Source of the DNA: Bolinopsis microptera
Lineage: Eukaryota > Ctenophora > Tentaculata > Lobata > Bolinopsidae
Direction: 5' to 3'
DNA length: 64,000 nt
Assembly: GCF_026151205.1 (NCBI RefSeq)
Contig: NC_087076.1
Location: 5,694,902-5,758,901, forward strand
Shown: positions 1 to 11,359 of the stretch, one piece after another
Position numbering within the stretch: position 1 is the first letter of the stretch
Layout of the letters: every line of letters begins with the position of its first letter
Program-made: the position numbers and the translations under genes
Notes under the pieces: generated by a model
What the model was told of the DNA's origin: nothing
Database searches by the model: none
What the model saw: the letters and a program-made list of their open reading frames with translations, nothing else

Positions 1-1142
1 GGGTTCGTAGAATGTAATTCGCCCAAAAAAAAAACATATAATCCGCGTGTTAAGCTGTTAATAGTAGTCTCACCAAGTGGGAGCTACTGTGTAAACTACG
101 CAAACTAAGGCCATGCAGAATTAATGACTACATGGTCATCAAGTGGGTGCTCGCCTTCGTCTTTGTCAAGGAATTTAAAGAAAATTAAAGGAATATTTTA
201 ACCTGTTTAAAAAAAGTACAGAGATTTAAGGCCATGCAGACTTACCACTGCATGGTCGTCAAAATCTTTCGGCCAGTTCTGCATACAGCCGCCTTTTTCA
301 TTAAACTAACGGCGATCTATATAATTTAGTAGTGTTATTGGTGTTTTATGGTAAAATGTAAGAATGTCCGCAGTTGTTTAACCACGGACACATCACGCCT
401 ATTTAAGTCTAGTTGCAAATAATGGCCGTAAAATATTCGGATAAATAATGTAAAAATTCCGCGTTAATCAGTAGGCTGGCATTTGACACAGTGCTTTGTC
501 TCTTTGATTGAGACGGGTTCGACGTGATGAATATTGATTTATGAGTAAAATAAAAATAGTGGAGTGAGCTGAGCGTGAGTGAATTAATAAGTTTGGCTTA
601 AGCTGGTCCACTCGGTAACCGTGGTTTGTATTGGTGCCGTTAATTTGAATATGAGCCATATTCGATCTCAGAATTTTTTGTGTAGTTACTTTAAAATGCT
701 GGCATTCTGGGGCGTTACAAAAGGTTTGCCTATGGCCTCTCTTTTGCACATACGACAAAATGTGCCTTCCCAGCAGTAACCACGTAGCCTGGCCTTTGGT
801 TACCATAGTGTATCAACTCTCGCTTCATTACACATACAATTATTATCAGAAATTATTGTCGTCAAAAAAAACTGAATAATTGGAAAATTCAATCACATTG
901 GCCTTCGCCCTGTATTAAAATGTTGCTTTCTTTCTAGAAAGTTCGATTTCGCCATATATGGGCGTGGAACATTTTATAAACTTATAAAATTAGCCTCGAT
1001 GCTACTGCCTACATAACTTAAAATATTAAATTAACATACTTGTAACGATGAGTTGTGATGTGGATAATATATTGACGCAATTACTGACCAGCACGGTAAC
1101 ACACAACTTATACAGTACAGTTACTCCTCAGGGCTCTATTTC
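1..1142. other. AT-rich intergenic DNA, no gene seen
   Basis: No convincing coding exon. A short motif (aaggccatgcag followed by a catggtc half) occurs twice, near 108-145 and 228-262, suggesting an old dispersed repeat. The open frames here show no recognisable domain and no splice-site support. Confidence 0.4.
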
Positions 1143-1366
1143 TTAGTTACTGATTTAGTAACGCCATGTATGGCCCGTTATATTTCATTATGTTCTATCA
1201 TATTTCGCCAAAAATTTTCCGCCAGAAGTAGCACATTTAGCTTACAATTCGTTACTTAGTTACTAATTTAGTAACGCCATGTATGGCCCGTTATATTTCA
1301 TTATGTTCTATCACATTTCGCCAAAAATTTTCCGCCAAAAGTAGCACATTTAGCTTACAATTCTTT
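1143..1366. repeat. Tandem duplication, 112-bp unit x2
   Basis: Two adjacent copies of about 112 bp, starting ttagttact(g/a)atttag and each running through a cgccaaaaattttccgcc segment. They differ at only a few positions, so the duplication is recent. No coding content. Confidence 0.8.
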
Positions 1367-2568
1367 ACTAGTGCAAACTGAGCGCTTTTATGGAACGACA
1401 ACTCTTACCTTGGTGGCCTGCAATGCCTCTTCTTGGGAGTTGTCCTCTTCTTATCCACTTTGTCGCCGTAATGTGGAGTAGAGATCTTTTGAGTTTGTCT
1501 TGTCTTGCTTCTGAGGTATTCTCTCTGTCCTTCTCGGAGTTCGTCAGAGAGATAGCCGTCTGTAGGATTCGTCTTCCTTGATTGTCTTAACTCGTTACTG
1601 TTTGGGAAAGTTCTTTTAGAATCAGAGTCTCGTTTCAGTCTCCAATTTGTAGGAACCTCCCGTGGGAGTAACTACTAACTAGTCACTAGGTCTACGCAAT
1701 TTATAGGGCTCCATCCTATAAGAACCAGTATAGGATCTAACTACGCCTGGTATATAGTACTGACTACAAGTCTTAATAACTTGCGGTCTAACTACTAGTA
1801 GCTAGAGCGCTCTAATGATGACTAGCTTGAGGGTCTTCGGGATCGATAGTCTCCACCAGTATGGTGTTACTCTAATTCGCCAAGAACTTGTATCCTCCTT
1901 AGGATGAGTGGGAGGGGTGGACAGTTGAAGAGCTGGTTCTCTAATCTGCATATCGCCACCGCAGCTTAAAGAGTCGACTTCCCTCAACAAGTCCGGAGAT
2001 GAGTCTGATCGCTGGCCGGAGATGAGTCTGATCATCTTCAGTCGCACGGAGGCAGAATCAGGGCGTCATCTTAGGGATAAGGGCAGGAACAGAGTAGAAG
2101 TGAAGGGATCCAGAGGGTCAGTGTCGGAACGATCGGAGGCCGAGTGACCAACTCGAAGTTGGAATAATGGAACTGAGTAGAAGTGGGGAGAAGTCCAGGT
2201 CGTCATCTCGAATAGTCTCCCAGGTTCTGTTAATTTACCGTTTAGACTCAGAGGTCCGCTAATTAATTGGTCGTATCAGCTCGGTTTGTCTCGTCCTGTC
2301 CCGGTGCACTGAAATATGAGATTTCGCCGTCAGGACACCGGTTCGGGGGCTCCGTGATTGGTTGCTATTCGTACGGTTGCTACGGTGATTGGCGCGCTCC
2401 ACAGTTTGATGGGAGCCTCATTACTGCAACTCTTAATGAGTTTTCATTCGCTCCTAGGCAGGTGTCCCGTCCGGTCCATCACGGTATGAACTAGGTATGA
2501 AGTGTAAGTGTCAACTCCCAGTGCTCAGTTATTAACTGAGCGACAAAAAGAATAGGGGGCCGAGGTTC
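1367..2568. other. Intergenic DNA, no gene seen
   Basis: Somewhat richer in G+C than the neighbouring DNA, with a small tandem repeat of ggagatgagtctgatc near 1996-2034. Short open frames occur on both strands but none resembles a known protein. If the minus-strand galectin-like exon at 2569-2984 ends a gene, its 3' UTR should lie just below 2569; no AATAAA is obvious there. Confidence 0.35.
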
Positions 2569-2984
2569 TTACAATCTATTCAGGTCGACCTTAAATTTCT
2601 GCTCTATCTCTTTTCCGTTGATAGTCAGTACATAATACTTTTCAGTTACCAGCACATATATTTCGTTTTCTCTCGTTAAATCAGGCAAGTTTGCTTCAAA
2701 TCCTTCTGCCCATTGATATTTGCTTATTTTCGAAGATACAATTAGCTTTCTGTATCTGTTTTTATTGTGAAGTCGAAAGTCGAGATGATACATGCTGTAG
2801 TCATCGTTGTCCACAAGGTTAAATGTGAATCCACATCCTTTTCCATAATCTCCAGTGAATAGAGCATGAATGTAGAAGGTCGAGGAAACTTCCAACACCA
2901 TATCAGTTGTAAAGATTTGCTTTCTATGAATGTCCGAATAGTTGTATTCCTTTAATTCAAAATTGGCAAACTTTTCGCGGCGCT
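2569..2984 (-). CDS. Galectin-like domain, probable terminal exon
   Basis: Open reading frame of about 138 codons ending in TAA at 2569. It is the length of a single galectin carbohydrate-recognition domain and has the same beta-strand rhythm: a His-x-x-x-Arg stretch (HLDFRL), a hydrophobic IVSSK strand, a conserved-looking Trp (YQWAEG) and a final strand pair (YYVLTINGKEI). The canonical Asn after the Arg strand is not clear, so sugar binding is uncertain. An in-frame ATG exists at 2994, but a good acceptor (gatttcag) overlaps it and would split a codon after its first base. The same phase 1 is used by every domain-boundary exon of the kringle/ShKT/CCP gene on this strand, so I infer this is that gene's last exon, separated from the CCP exon by the giant transposon. 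It could also be a free-standing galectin-like gene. Confidence 0.5.
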
Positions 2985-4280
2985 CTGAAATCATTCAAAA
3001 GTATTAAATTAAGAGGCCAAAATATGAATATAAGATGTATCAAATAACACATATTATCACACTTTCGAGCCAAATTTGGCAGGAAAGCAGAATTGATATT
3101 ACATGCCCCGATGGGGAGCACTGGCTCTCACCCGGGGGCATGAAATATCAATCAGTTGCTCAGAGAGAGCCCGACATTCCCATAGGAACAAGGAGCCCAC
3201 ACTCAACAACTGTTCTACTACTGTGAGGTACTGATTTAAATAAAGATTTAAATCAACAACCTGAAGTAGTCTATGACCGTAAATGCAATGATCAGATTAA
3301 CTTTCCAGTATTAGGAAAAATATGTAAATATAGTTAGTTTTTAAAACATTTCCTTGCGTTTGAGATGTGTTAAGCGAAATAAAATTTTTTGTTGTAAAAC
3401 TTTTTCAAGCTGTTGCTTTTTTACTGCACTTCATAGTTCAAAGCCTAATTAGGCTTCGGATGATGAAACAAAGTAAAAACTCCCTGGCTTGTACGAGCTT
3501 TAAGTGACTTAAGATTACTGAAAACGAGATCAAAGTTTACAAGCAGACTTGAAAGTTGAAAGTTGCACAAAGTTTTGGTACTTGTCAGCGATACAATCAA
3601 TCAGGCTAATTAATTTCCTTAATCGCTTACTTGAAATTAAAAAGGAAGTGTCAGAACAAACTACAGTCGCCCTCACAAAAAATAGTAAACACTAAACGAT
3701 GTTTGATTAATTCGAACGAAGAAAACGCACAAAACAAGAATCTATTAAGTCAAGAGTTACTTTCATAAACAATACTAAAGAGTACGGATGTCTGCTCTTG
3801 ATATTAAAACAATCTAGAGTTGTATTGAAGAGATACATTATATTAGTACGGCTGTTCTGATAATTTCTAGTGAAGCAAATGTTGTACCCTCGTATATTGA
3901 CGTGTAACTTCGCGTGTAACTAGGATATTTACAGCGGAATCTCAGGATTGTTATGTGTTTACCTTACTAAATACCTGTCAAGCAATGTTTACTTGGGAAT
4001 CTTGTGGAGATTGTTTAGTTTCGGGATTAGGTTTTCCTTACCTCTTAATTAGGTTCACCACCCTTGAGGGGCTTTATTGGGTTTACTATCGTGTCACGTG
4101 AGCCTATTGGGTCACGTGATTAGGTCCTTATAGACCGCTTCCTTGTTGTATTCGGGGCCTTTTCGGTTCCACGTATTGTCATTCGGATTAGAATTATAAC
4201 TGAGTATCACTTGTACTAAGACTAGTAAGGTCGAGTTAACTTACTTTACAAATAATGGCAAGATGAATATAAGCAGACTA
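2985..4280. other. Non-coding DNA left of the giant transposon
   Basis: No exon with credible coding content. Contains two CACGTG E-box-like hexamers near 4096 and 4114 and AT-rich sequence. In the inferred gene model this is part of the last intron of the kringle/galectin gene. Confidence 0.35.
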
Positions 4281-4300
4281 TAGATGTGGATACTGGTGGG

Positions 4301-4430
4301 GAGGTGAAACACATTTGTTTACTTTAATAGTAAGCACCTGTTCAGCGGGTTGAGGAGGTGAAACACATTTGTTTACATTTTTAGGGTAAGCACATGTTCA
4401 GCGGGTTGAAGAGATGATACACATTTTGTA
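4301..4430. repeat. Subterminal tandem repeats of the TIR
   Basis: Two and a half copies of a unit of about 55 bp beginning gaggtgaaacacatttgttt and ending gttcagcgggttga. The mirror copies lie at about 20980-21098. Arrays this close to the tip are typical transposase-binding sites; binding is inferred. Confidence 0.65.
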
Positions 4431-5308
4431 TTATAGAAGGCTTGTAACACTTGTAACGCTTTCTTGTTACCCCCCTTTGAGGGCCCCGAATTATTTTCTG
4501 AACGAAAGCTCAAAAATAACCGAGAAATCGACCTTCTTATTAACTCATTTTGATGACTGTTTCTGACCTAAAATTGCACGAAAAATCGATTTAGCTAGGT
4601 TTCAGAACCTATAAACACTTCCTTATCCCTCAAAATTGATGTTTTATAGTTGATACGAGCAACAAGCAACATATGTTTTGATCCTTCGGTTCTACAGCTC
4701 TTGACCTAGGCAGTTAAGCTGAACCCGACAGATCGAGGCAATCCTCACCTTAACTGATCAAACTGGTACTAACACAATTTTCAGATATAAATGTTCTTTG
4801 CGATACGTTTATTGCAGCTTTGCAACTTGAGTGAAGACCAGAGTACGAAAACACACAGCAGGTAAGTAACTCACTTTTGGTGACTGTTCCTCACGAACAT
4901 TCTGATCCTGCAACATATGAACAGCTAGGGAGATCGTCTCCTTAACAAATCGGACAGGTACTATCACAATTTCCAGAGCACAGCATGATAACAAAGTCAA
5001 AAGAAACACAACGAAGGTAGGTTACCAACACCACAATATAACAATTATACTAACAACTGAATTAAATTTATTCTGACGACGGGCAGCCCTGATGTGCTCC
5101 GTCATCCTCAACGAGCGACCACTTGTAATAGAGGTGTTATGTCATGTGACACCGATCCGTCCAATCACAAACAGGACGAGTCAGCAGATCGATATCGTGT
5201 GTTTACTTTCCTTATCTTTATTTGACCCTCTGTTCACATTGTTATCTCTACCACATCTCGGCTCGGCAAGGTCCGCGTGCAATATCTGCACCGCGGTAAA
5301 CACGCCAT

Positions 5309-5355
5309 GATTACGTCATGAACTTGAAATAGTGTGATTGTTGTACTTATATAAC
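5309..5355 (+). promoter_or_regulatory. Inward promoter in left TIR (CRE-like site + TATA)
   Basis: ATTACGTCATG (CRE/ATF-like) at 5309-5320 lies about 25 bp upstream of a TATA box (TTATATAA, 5347-5354) facing into the element. The G run at 5389-5407 follows. The copy in the right TIR faces the resident genes; this left copy would produce antisense transcripts toward the transposase 3' end. Confidence 0.45.
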
Positions 5356-5730
5356 CGTGCCCATTGCCCACGTACAATACAAACTGTTGGGGGGGGGGGG
5401 GGGGGGGTTTAAGATAAACAACCGATCTTGATAGTGTGTTGTTCGCTCCTCCAACTGACTGTGATGCTAACTGTTCAATCAGGAACGGAACATTAACATT
5501 GTTTAGTTATAGCATGTTTCGGTTTAGTTGTCCAATTGCGTATTATTAAAAACATTTACTCTAATATGAGGTCGCGATTGTGAACTGAGTGAGATCCAAA
5601 TGATGAACTGTGCTTTAAGTTTACACCAACTGGAACCAAAGGAATATACCCATGAGTGCTCCCTAACTTAACTTGGACGGTAAGTGTTTGACAATAAAAA
5701 CTAGGACACGAATTCTCTGACAAGAAATGT

Positions 5731-5820
5731 TAGCAGGTTTAAATAAAATATACCTGCAATTAGCATGAGCAGGTTTAAATAAAATATACCTGCAATTAGC
5801 AGGTTTAAATAAAATATACC
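5731..5820. repeat. Minisatellite, unit gcaggtttaaataaaatatacct
   Basis: Three imperfect copies of an AT-rich unit of about 28-35 bp just inside the left TIR. A further copy sits in the middle of the element near 15165-15206 as part of a copied TIR-inner segment. Confidence 0.7.
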
Positions 5821-5884
5821 TCCAACTGACTGTGGTGCTTATCGTCCAGTCAGGAACAGAATAATAACATAATTTTTTATTTAT

Positions 5885-8192
5885 TCAAGTAGCCCTGGTC
5901 ATTTTTAAAAAATCGTTGTCGACCTCCCTTAAAAAAACAGGGTTCAAATTGACCAGTTGGGCACACACGAATGCGATGTCGCTCAGATAAGGCAACATCT
6001 TCGCCACAACTTTGTTTCCCAAAATCTTGTACCGCTTCAGATAGCCAATCGAGCGTTCCACGTGGATGCGGGCGATGCTGACTTTCCTGCTGGCTGCTAC
6101 TTCTTCCGGCGTGAACTGAGTCTTGCCCCACATCCCCGCTGGGATGTTTAGTGTAACTCCTGAAATTTAATTCGCTTTTTATTCCGCTTATTCTTAACTA
6201 ACCGGACGATGATTAATCACTCTACACACAACTAGACTGTTACGTGACGTTTCAACACGTTTTCTAGCTGGCTCTGAAACCTTAACCACCCAGAATGATC
6301 CTAACCCTAACACAAACCCGATTTCTAACTTAAGCGTATGCTGAAACCTTAACGAGAAATTAGAAACCATAGGTCATAGCACGTTATCTCGCAAGAGGAG
6401 CATCATTTGGGTGATTCGCAATCAGCATACAAAATATAAATACTACGATTTAAGTTGGTTTTAACTGTTAGTGTTATAGGGGCCCGTTCAGAAAAATCTC
6501 ATATTTCGAATGTAGCACGGTTGGAACTAACCTTCGGGCAAAATGTCATGAATGAGGAACCCCTTGTCAGCCATCACGTTGTCACCAACAGTCAGCTTCT
6601 GCAGTATGTCACTATCCACTACAATTTCCTTGTCGGTTGTGCCACCAGGGTAACAGCGGCTGACATATGTGATTACCCCACTGGGTGCAATTCCAATCAG
6701 TAACTTAGCTGTGTGCGTAGCTGGAGATGGAACAGAACGATTATGCAGGGGAAATTGTATGAGGTACGATAGCAGAAGATCTGTAATTTACGTTGCAGGT
6801 TCAGCATTATTGAAAGGTATGATCGACTGAACTTACACTTATAATGGCTGTAACATCTGGCGCCCGACTCAATGTTGGACGGAGCTTCAATTTGGACCTG
6901 TGGATTGTAGGAATTTTCAATTGCTACAGCTGCAATAACAAAATGAAATTTTGAACATCACAATTCGCACCCCGCCGTAATTGTACTGCTATAAGAACAC
7001 CAATTCACTGGTCACGTTCAAAGCGAAATATTGCGTCAACTTATCTGCTGTGACTTTCATAATTTTTTCTGAGCTCTAAAGTTGTAGCTGCTCATTCGGT
7101 TCTGGTAATGGACTCAAATCATACCTCGGTACAGTCAATCACTATCCTAGTGTTGGGGTGGGAAGCGAAGCATGCGGGCATGGCTTTCTGGCACTTCGCT
7201 AGTGACGGTAGATTGTCGCCAACCAGGGTCTTGAATTTGTTGACCATGATATCCAGCCAGGACCTCCATATCGATGTTATCTGTGATCTCGATACCTGAA
7301 TTTACCTGCATTTAGCTTCGTTGCAATATACTAGGAAAAAAGTTTTAAAGCCGTCCCTAGAACAGCTGCATCTATTTCTAACTCTTTTTTGAAAATGTGA
7401 GAAGTCAAAAATCAACATTTGAAAGGTCAACTGTTGTTACCCAAACTACCGCTGTTGCTACTAAAAATCTTACCTGAAAATCGACAGCTAAAATATCATC
7501 AGGAAGATTAACTCGCAGTTTCTTCAACGTGATGAGCAGTTGGTCCTCGTACAGGAGGGTCGAATGTTTGTTGCCAGTAACGGCGTAGGTGAGGGAGGTT
7601 TGGGTGCGATAAGACCGGAGGAACTTCAGCAAGGCAAGAAATACCTCTCCATTAGGTAATCCAGTGTATTGGTGAACCTGGGTAAATATTTCATATGCGG
7701 TAACGATTGGGACAACTTTACATAAGATGACGTGAGGAGTAATGATTGTGGACACTTAGTGATTTGTCGAAGTCATGACATTGATTTTAGAATAGTAATG
7801 AAATGTAGGAGTCTGGGATAGTTCTAAAATCGGGTACAACAGTTTGACTCAATTACGATGACAAAGAGCACAAACCATTCGCGCAGAATTCTTTATGGTG
7901 GCGAATCTGATTCCCTCCAGAAGAGAGTTCTTATACCGCTGTTGGTGGGTGTCGCATACTCTCGAGTCACTAGTAATCCATGCCCTGAAAGAGGTTACAG
8001 TTTGAGTTGTGTTCTATATAATGGTATTTATGATGATTGCAGGTGTAACTACAAGGGTCCAAGAATGTACGAATATGAAAACTGTTATGAGCAATCAACT
8101 AACGCGGGGTATGTTAGCTTGACCGATTCAAGGGCTCTTTTTGGTATCCTTCGTCTCCCAAACGTAGTACATCCAGGAATTGAACATTTCAT
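5885..8192 (-). CDS. THAP-like DDE_4 transposase (ISL2EU type)
   Basis: Proposed exons: 8192-8104, 7984-7876, 7677-7474, 7295-7125, 6897-6837, 6708-6532, 6159-5885; the frame is kept throughout, giving about 361 aa. The N-terminus has C-x4-C (MKCSIPGC) and later C-x2-H (VCDTH), the zinc ligands of a THAP-like DNA-binding domain, though the spacing is short. Next comes a helix-turn-helix leader of DDE_4 proteins (EDQLLITLKKLRVNLPDD, then VSRSQITSIWRSWLD). The catalytic triad is intact: D188 in IVIDCTE, D259 in MADKGF and E305 in HVERSIGYLKRYKIL. It should cut and join the TIR ends. The exons carrying the triad are firm. The join from 7876 to 7677 is the weakest; another linker exon could be missing. 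Stop at 5885. Confidence 0.82.
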
Positions 8193-8425
8193 AATCTTGT
8201 TAATGTAAAAGTTAGTATATAAAACTTGCAACAAGTTGACGTAGAAGTGCTGCACGTGCAATGTGCATATAATTAGATCGAGGAGCAGCGGTTCTGTATC
8301 AAAGCTGTTACAATTGATATGACTGGGCAGTTCGGCAAATTTAAAAATTAGTCGGCATCTACACTTTCCTTATTCAGCAAATGTATTCGAATAAAGTTTG
8401 AGACAAGCAATATTATATCATAATG

Positions 8426-10952
8426 TTATTTATATTTACAGCTACTTTCATGTCTGTTTTTTGCATTACTGACATTAAATTCCATACCACAGTGAGTACA
8501 GGAGTACGGTTTTGCTCCTGTGTGAACTCTCATATGCACTGTGAGATTACTGTTTCTAGTAAACCGCTTACCACACACATCACACTTGTGTGCTCTCTCT
8601 CTGGTGTGCATCAGAATATGCTCTTTAAGTGTGTCTGCCCGTACAAACCGTCTCCCACAATACCTACACTTGAACTCATCATCGCCATGTGTTAGCTTGT
8701 GTTTCTTAAGAACATCAGGTTTGTTGAAAGACATAGGACACACATCACATCTGTATTGTAGCAGTGCATGCTCTGAACTGATATGATCATACAGTTCCTG
8801 TTCAGAGGATGTCTTAACACCGCACGCATGATACTGACAATTGTGTGTCTTGTTCGTGTGGTTATGGTAGATGTGAGTAGTGAGGGTATTTTTCTGAACA
8901 GTAGTATAGTCACAATGTGTACACTTGTACTGCTTATCCCCCGTGTGTGTTAGAATATGACGGGTGAGGTGGTGCTGATGATCAGTCCTATATTGGCAGT
9001 AAGGACAGGCGAGTCTCGCTACTTCATCGTGTACTGTTCTAATGTGTCTTGTTAGATCACTCCTCCAACCAAACATGTTCCCGCACGTGTCACACTTGTG
9101 TCCTTTCTCTTTCCCCTTTCTTGATACTCCTTGAGTCGTCCCACATTTGTGTCTCTCCAGCTCTAGCTGCGTCTTAAACAGCTTCAAACAACCGGTTGCA
9201 GTGCAATGATATTGTTGACCTGTATTTAAATAAAGTAAGGAACTATCTAGTAATATCGCACGGCCTCGTGCACAAAGGTATAAAATTGCGATAACTATAT
9301 CAATGATCTGACCATTACCGACTCCTTTTTCCTTCAATGTTACTAGACTCTAGAGATTGTTCTCACCATGTTCTAGATCGTGGTGTACACCGCTACAAGA
9401 AGGTAAGTTGTCATCAGATTCAGGTTTTCTGACACACTCTTTGGTTTGTGGTATGTTACTTTTGTTAGTACTTTCTATGGTATTGTCGCCATCATCATCT
9501 AGAACAATAATTCTATCCCTGTCTTTGAGAACATTCTTCACCTTTTTTTTATACCTGCGAGATAAAAAATTAGCATGTTAGCAATCCTAAAAGTACAGTT
9601 AGCACCACGCGATCAACTACAATTGCGGAACATATGCTGCAAATTATCGGTTAAATGAAGCCATTACAGTATGTTTAAAGAAAACTTTTAATACGAACTA
9701 GGACATCAAAGTATCAAAACTCACTCCTCATGCGTCATGTTATGATAGTTATCATACAACTCAAGTGCTCGATCAAGACAAGTATCTGTTTGATCCTTGT
9801 TTATTCTACCAAACTTAAACCGTTCCTCATCATCGTCAGGTACATCCTTGCTCCTGTCTGATATAAGTTCATTGTAGAGATCAGGGGGCAGCTCAATTCT
9901 CTCGATCTCCTCATCAGAGGACTCTCCGTTCTCCCTGAAAAGTAGTACCCATTGAACATATCATAACACATTGCTAAGTTCAAAATTTAAATAGAATTTG
10001 GACTCTGACAAATATTTATGCAAATAAGGAACACAAGTTAAAGCTCCAAAACATGATTATGGTAAAGTGTTAAGTTATCCAGTAAGATTATATAAGTAGA
10101 CAGTGTTACTAACATGTCCTCCACGAATTTCTCCCAGCCACCAGGATAAGTCTCACAAGTAATTTTATAGAACTCCTCATCCGGCATAAGATAGCCTATG
10201 TCAGCCTCACATATTTCATGTGTTAACTCAGGGTTTTCTGCGATCAGTTTACACACATCTACAGGACCATCTCTGAGATGAGAGGTTAGATTCTTGTTGA
10301 CAAATAGATCTTTTAATGCTGGTACAGACTCAAGTTCTGAGTGTAGGAACATCTCTAGATCTTCTACTTCAGGAGTTTCAGCTTCTTCGTTAACAGAGTA
10401 CTGGTTAACTTTTTGTTCGTCTGTACATTCTGCAAAATCCGATTCACCATTTACATTCTTGTTCCTCGTTTCAGGAGCACTGTCCGTATCACTGTCAGAG
10501 GGGTATCTGGGATCAGCCTTAACAAATTCCTCCAGTTTTATTAATCCATCTTCATACCGATTCAGCAACATCTCATCTGAATTGTGAGCTAATGGTTAAG
10601 ATACCTGAATAAGATTTTTAAAACCTTGCACACTTGCACTCTTTACCACTCACCGACTTCCAGAGAATATTCTTATTGGCTGCGTCAGACACACACATAA
10701 ACACAAACACATTTATTGGGATTATTAGTATAGATTAGACCTACATTGTGAGTAAGCTGTGGTGTGTTCCTCCCATTCTTCAGTCCGGTAACCTTCCAGT
10801 GGTGCATCTACTGTCATCAAACCCAGTTCCACTAACTTATCTCTGTTGTCTCTTATTCTCTTGTATCTTCTGAGACTGTGTTCACACACACCTCCACAGT
10901 ACCTAGTCCCTTCAAACACCTTCCACAGTGACATATGTTCTAAATATAACAA
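8426..10952 (-). CDS. C2H2 zinc-finger protein encoded by the transposon
   Basis: Exons 10952-10745, 10576-10114, 9934-9725, 9554-9367 and 9219-8426 join with consistent phases (1, 2, 2, 1) to about 620 aa. The first exon has a Cys-containing basic segment (TRYCGGVCEHSLRRYKRI), the middle 300 residues are acidic and low in complexity (DSDTDSAPE, GESSDEEIERIELPPD), and the last exon packs about nine zinc fingers with TGxKxY/H-type linkers, for example CDVCGKRFTRNSNLTVHMRVH. The first finger is degenerate and the last is C2HC. It is probably a nuclear DNA-binding protein; whether it recognises the TIR or regulates the element is inference. An AATAAA at 10712-10717 (complement) lies in intron 1 and could permit a short transcript ending at an in-frame stop at 10725. 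The start at 10952 is the first ATG, but a good acceptor overlaps it, so an upstream exon is possible. Confidence 0.75.
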
Positions 10953-11359
10953 ACTTGGTTTAGTTGAACTTTAAAAGATCAGTTAGGAATGAAAGTTAGT
11001 TAATGCAATTTGTGTCTTTTACAATTATAGTGCTATGTGATATCCTCACCAAACGATGTGACCAGTGGCAACTGTACATATATTAGAAATAGCACTCTTC
11101 CTTGTATGTTTTGCGTAAAGCGATTGTGTGCACAGGTAAACTGTGGCCGGGATTACAATATATCAGTTAAAAAGTTGATGTCGTGCAGGCCTCGTTGAAA
11201 TTAGAATGGCACTAAAAGGAATGTGCTCCTCAAGCAGTCGTCGTTTGTACGGAAATTGGTCTGACGTTTGAGACAGCTCTCTCAACCCCCCTCCCCCCAC
11301 CAAATGTTCACAAATTAAAGTATTAAAGTCCGTGGCTGGTGCAGAGTCTGGTGCAAATA

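Larger units (their letters stand above)
4283..5645. repeat. Left TIR of giant element
   Basis: Inverted copy of 19747-21110. The few differences include one base near 4482 and the length of a G/C homopolymer (19 G at 5389-5407 here, 20 C on the other side). Weaker similarity continues inward to about 5728. Open frames at 4809-5009 and 5092-5310 exist only because the arm is conserved; they recur exactly in the other arm and have no recognisable product. Confidence 0.9.

Noticed and set aside
4809-5310. Open frames of 66 and 72 codons inside the left TIR, repeated exactly at 20083-20584
   Set aside because: They are identical because the TIR arms are identical. No domain, no splice context and no codon signal support a protein.
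7858-8208. Cysteine-containing 116-codon plus-strand frame
   Set aside because: Overlaps the THAP-like exons on the minus strand, which have splice sites and zinc ligands in the expected order; no homology recognised for the plus frame.
8423-8786. Plus-strand frames across 8423-8786
   Set aside because: Shadows of the minus-strand zinc-finger exon, whose codons read cleanly as C2H2 fingers.
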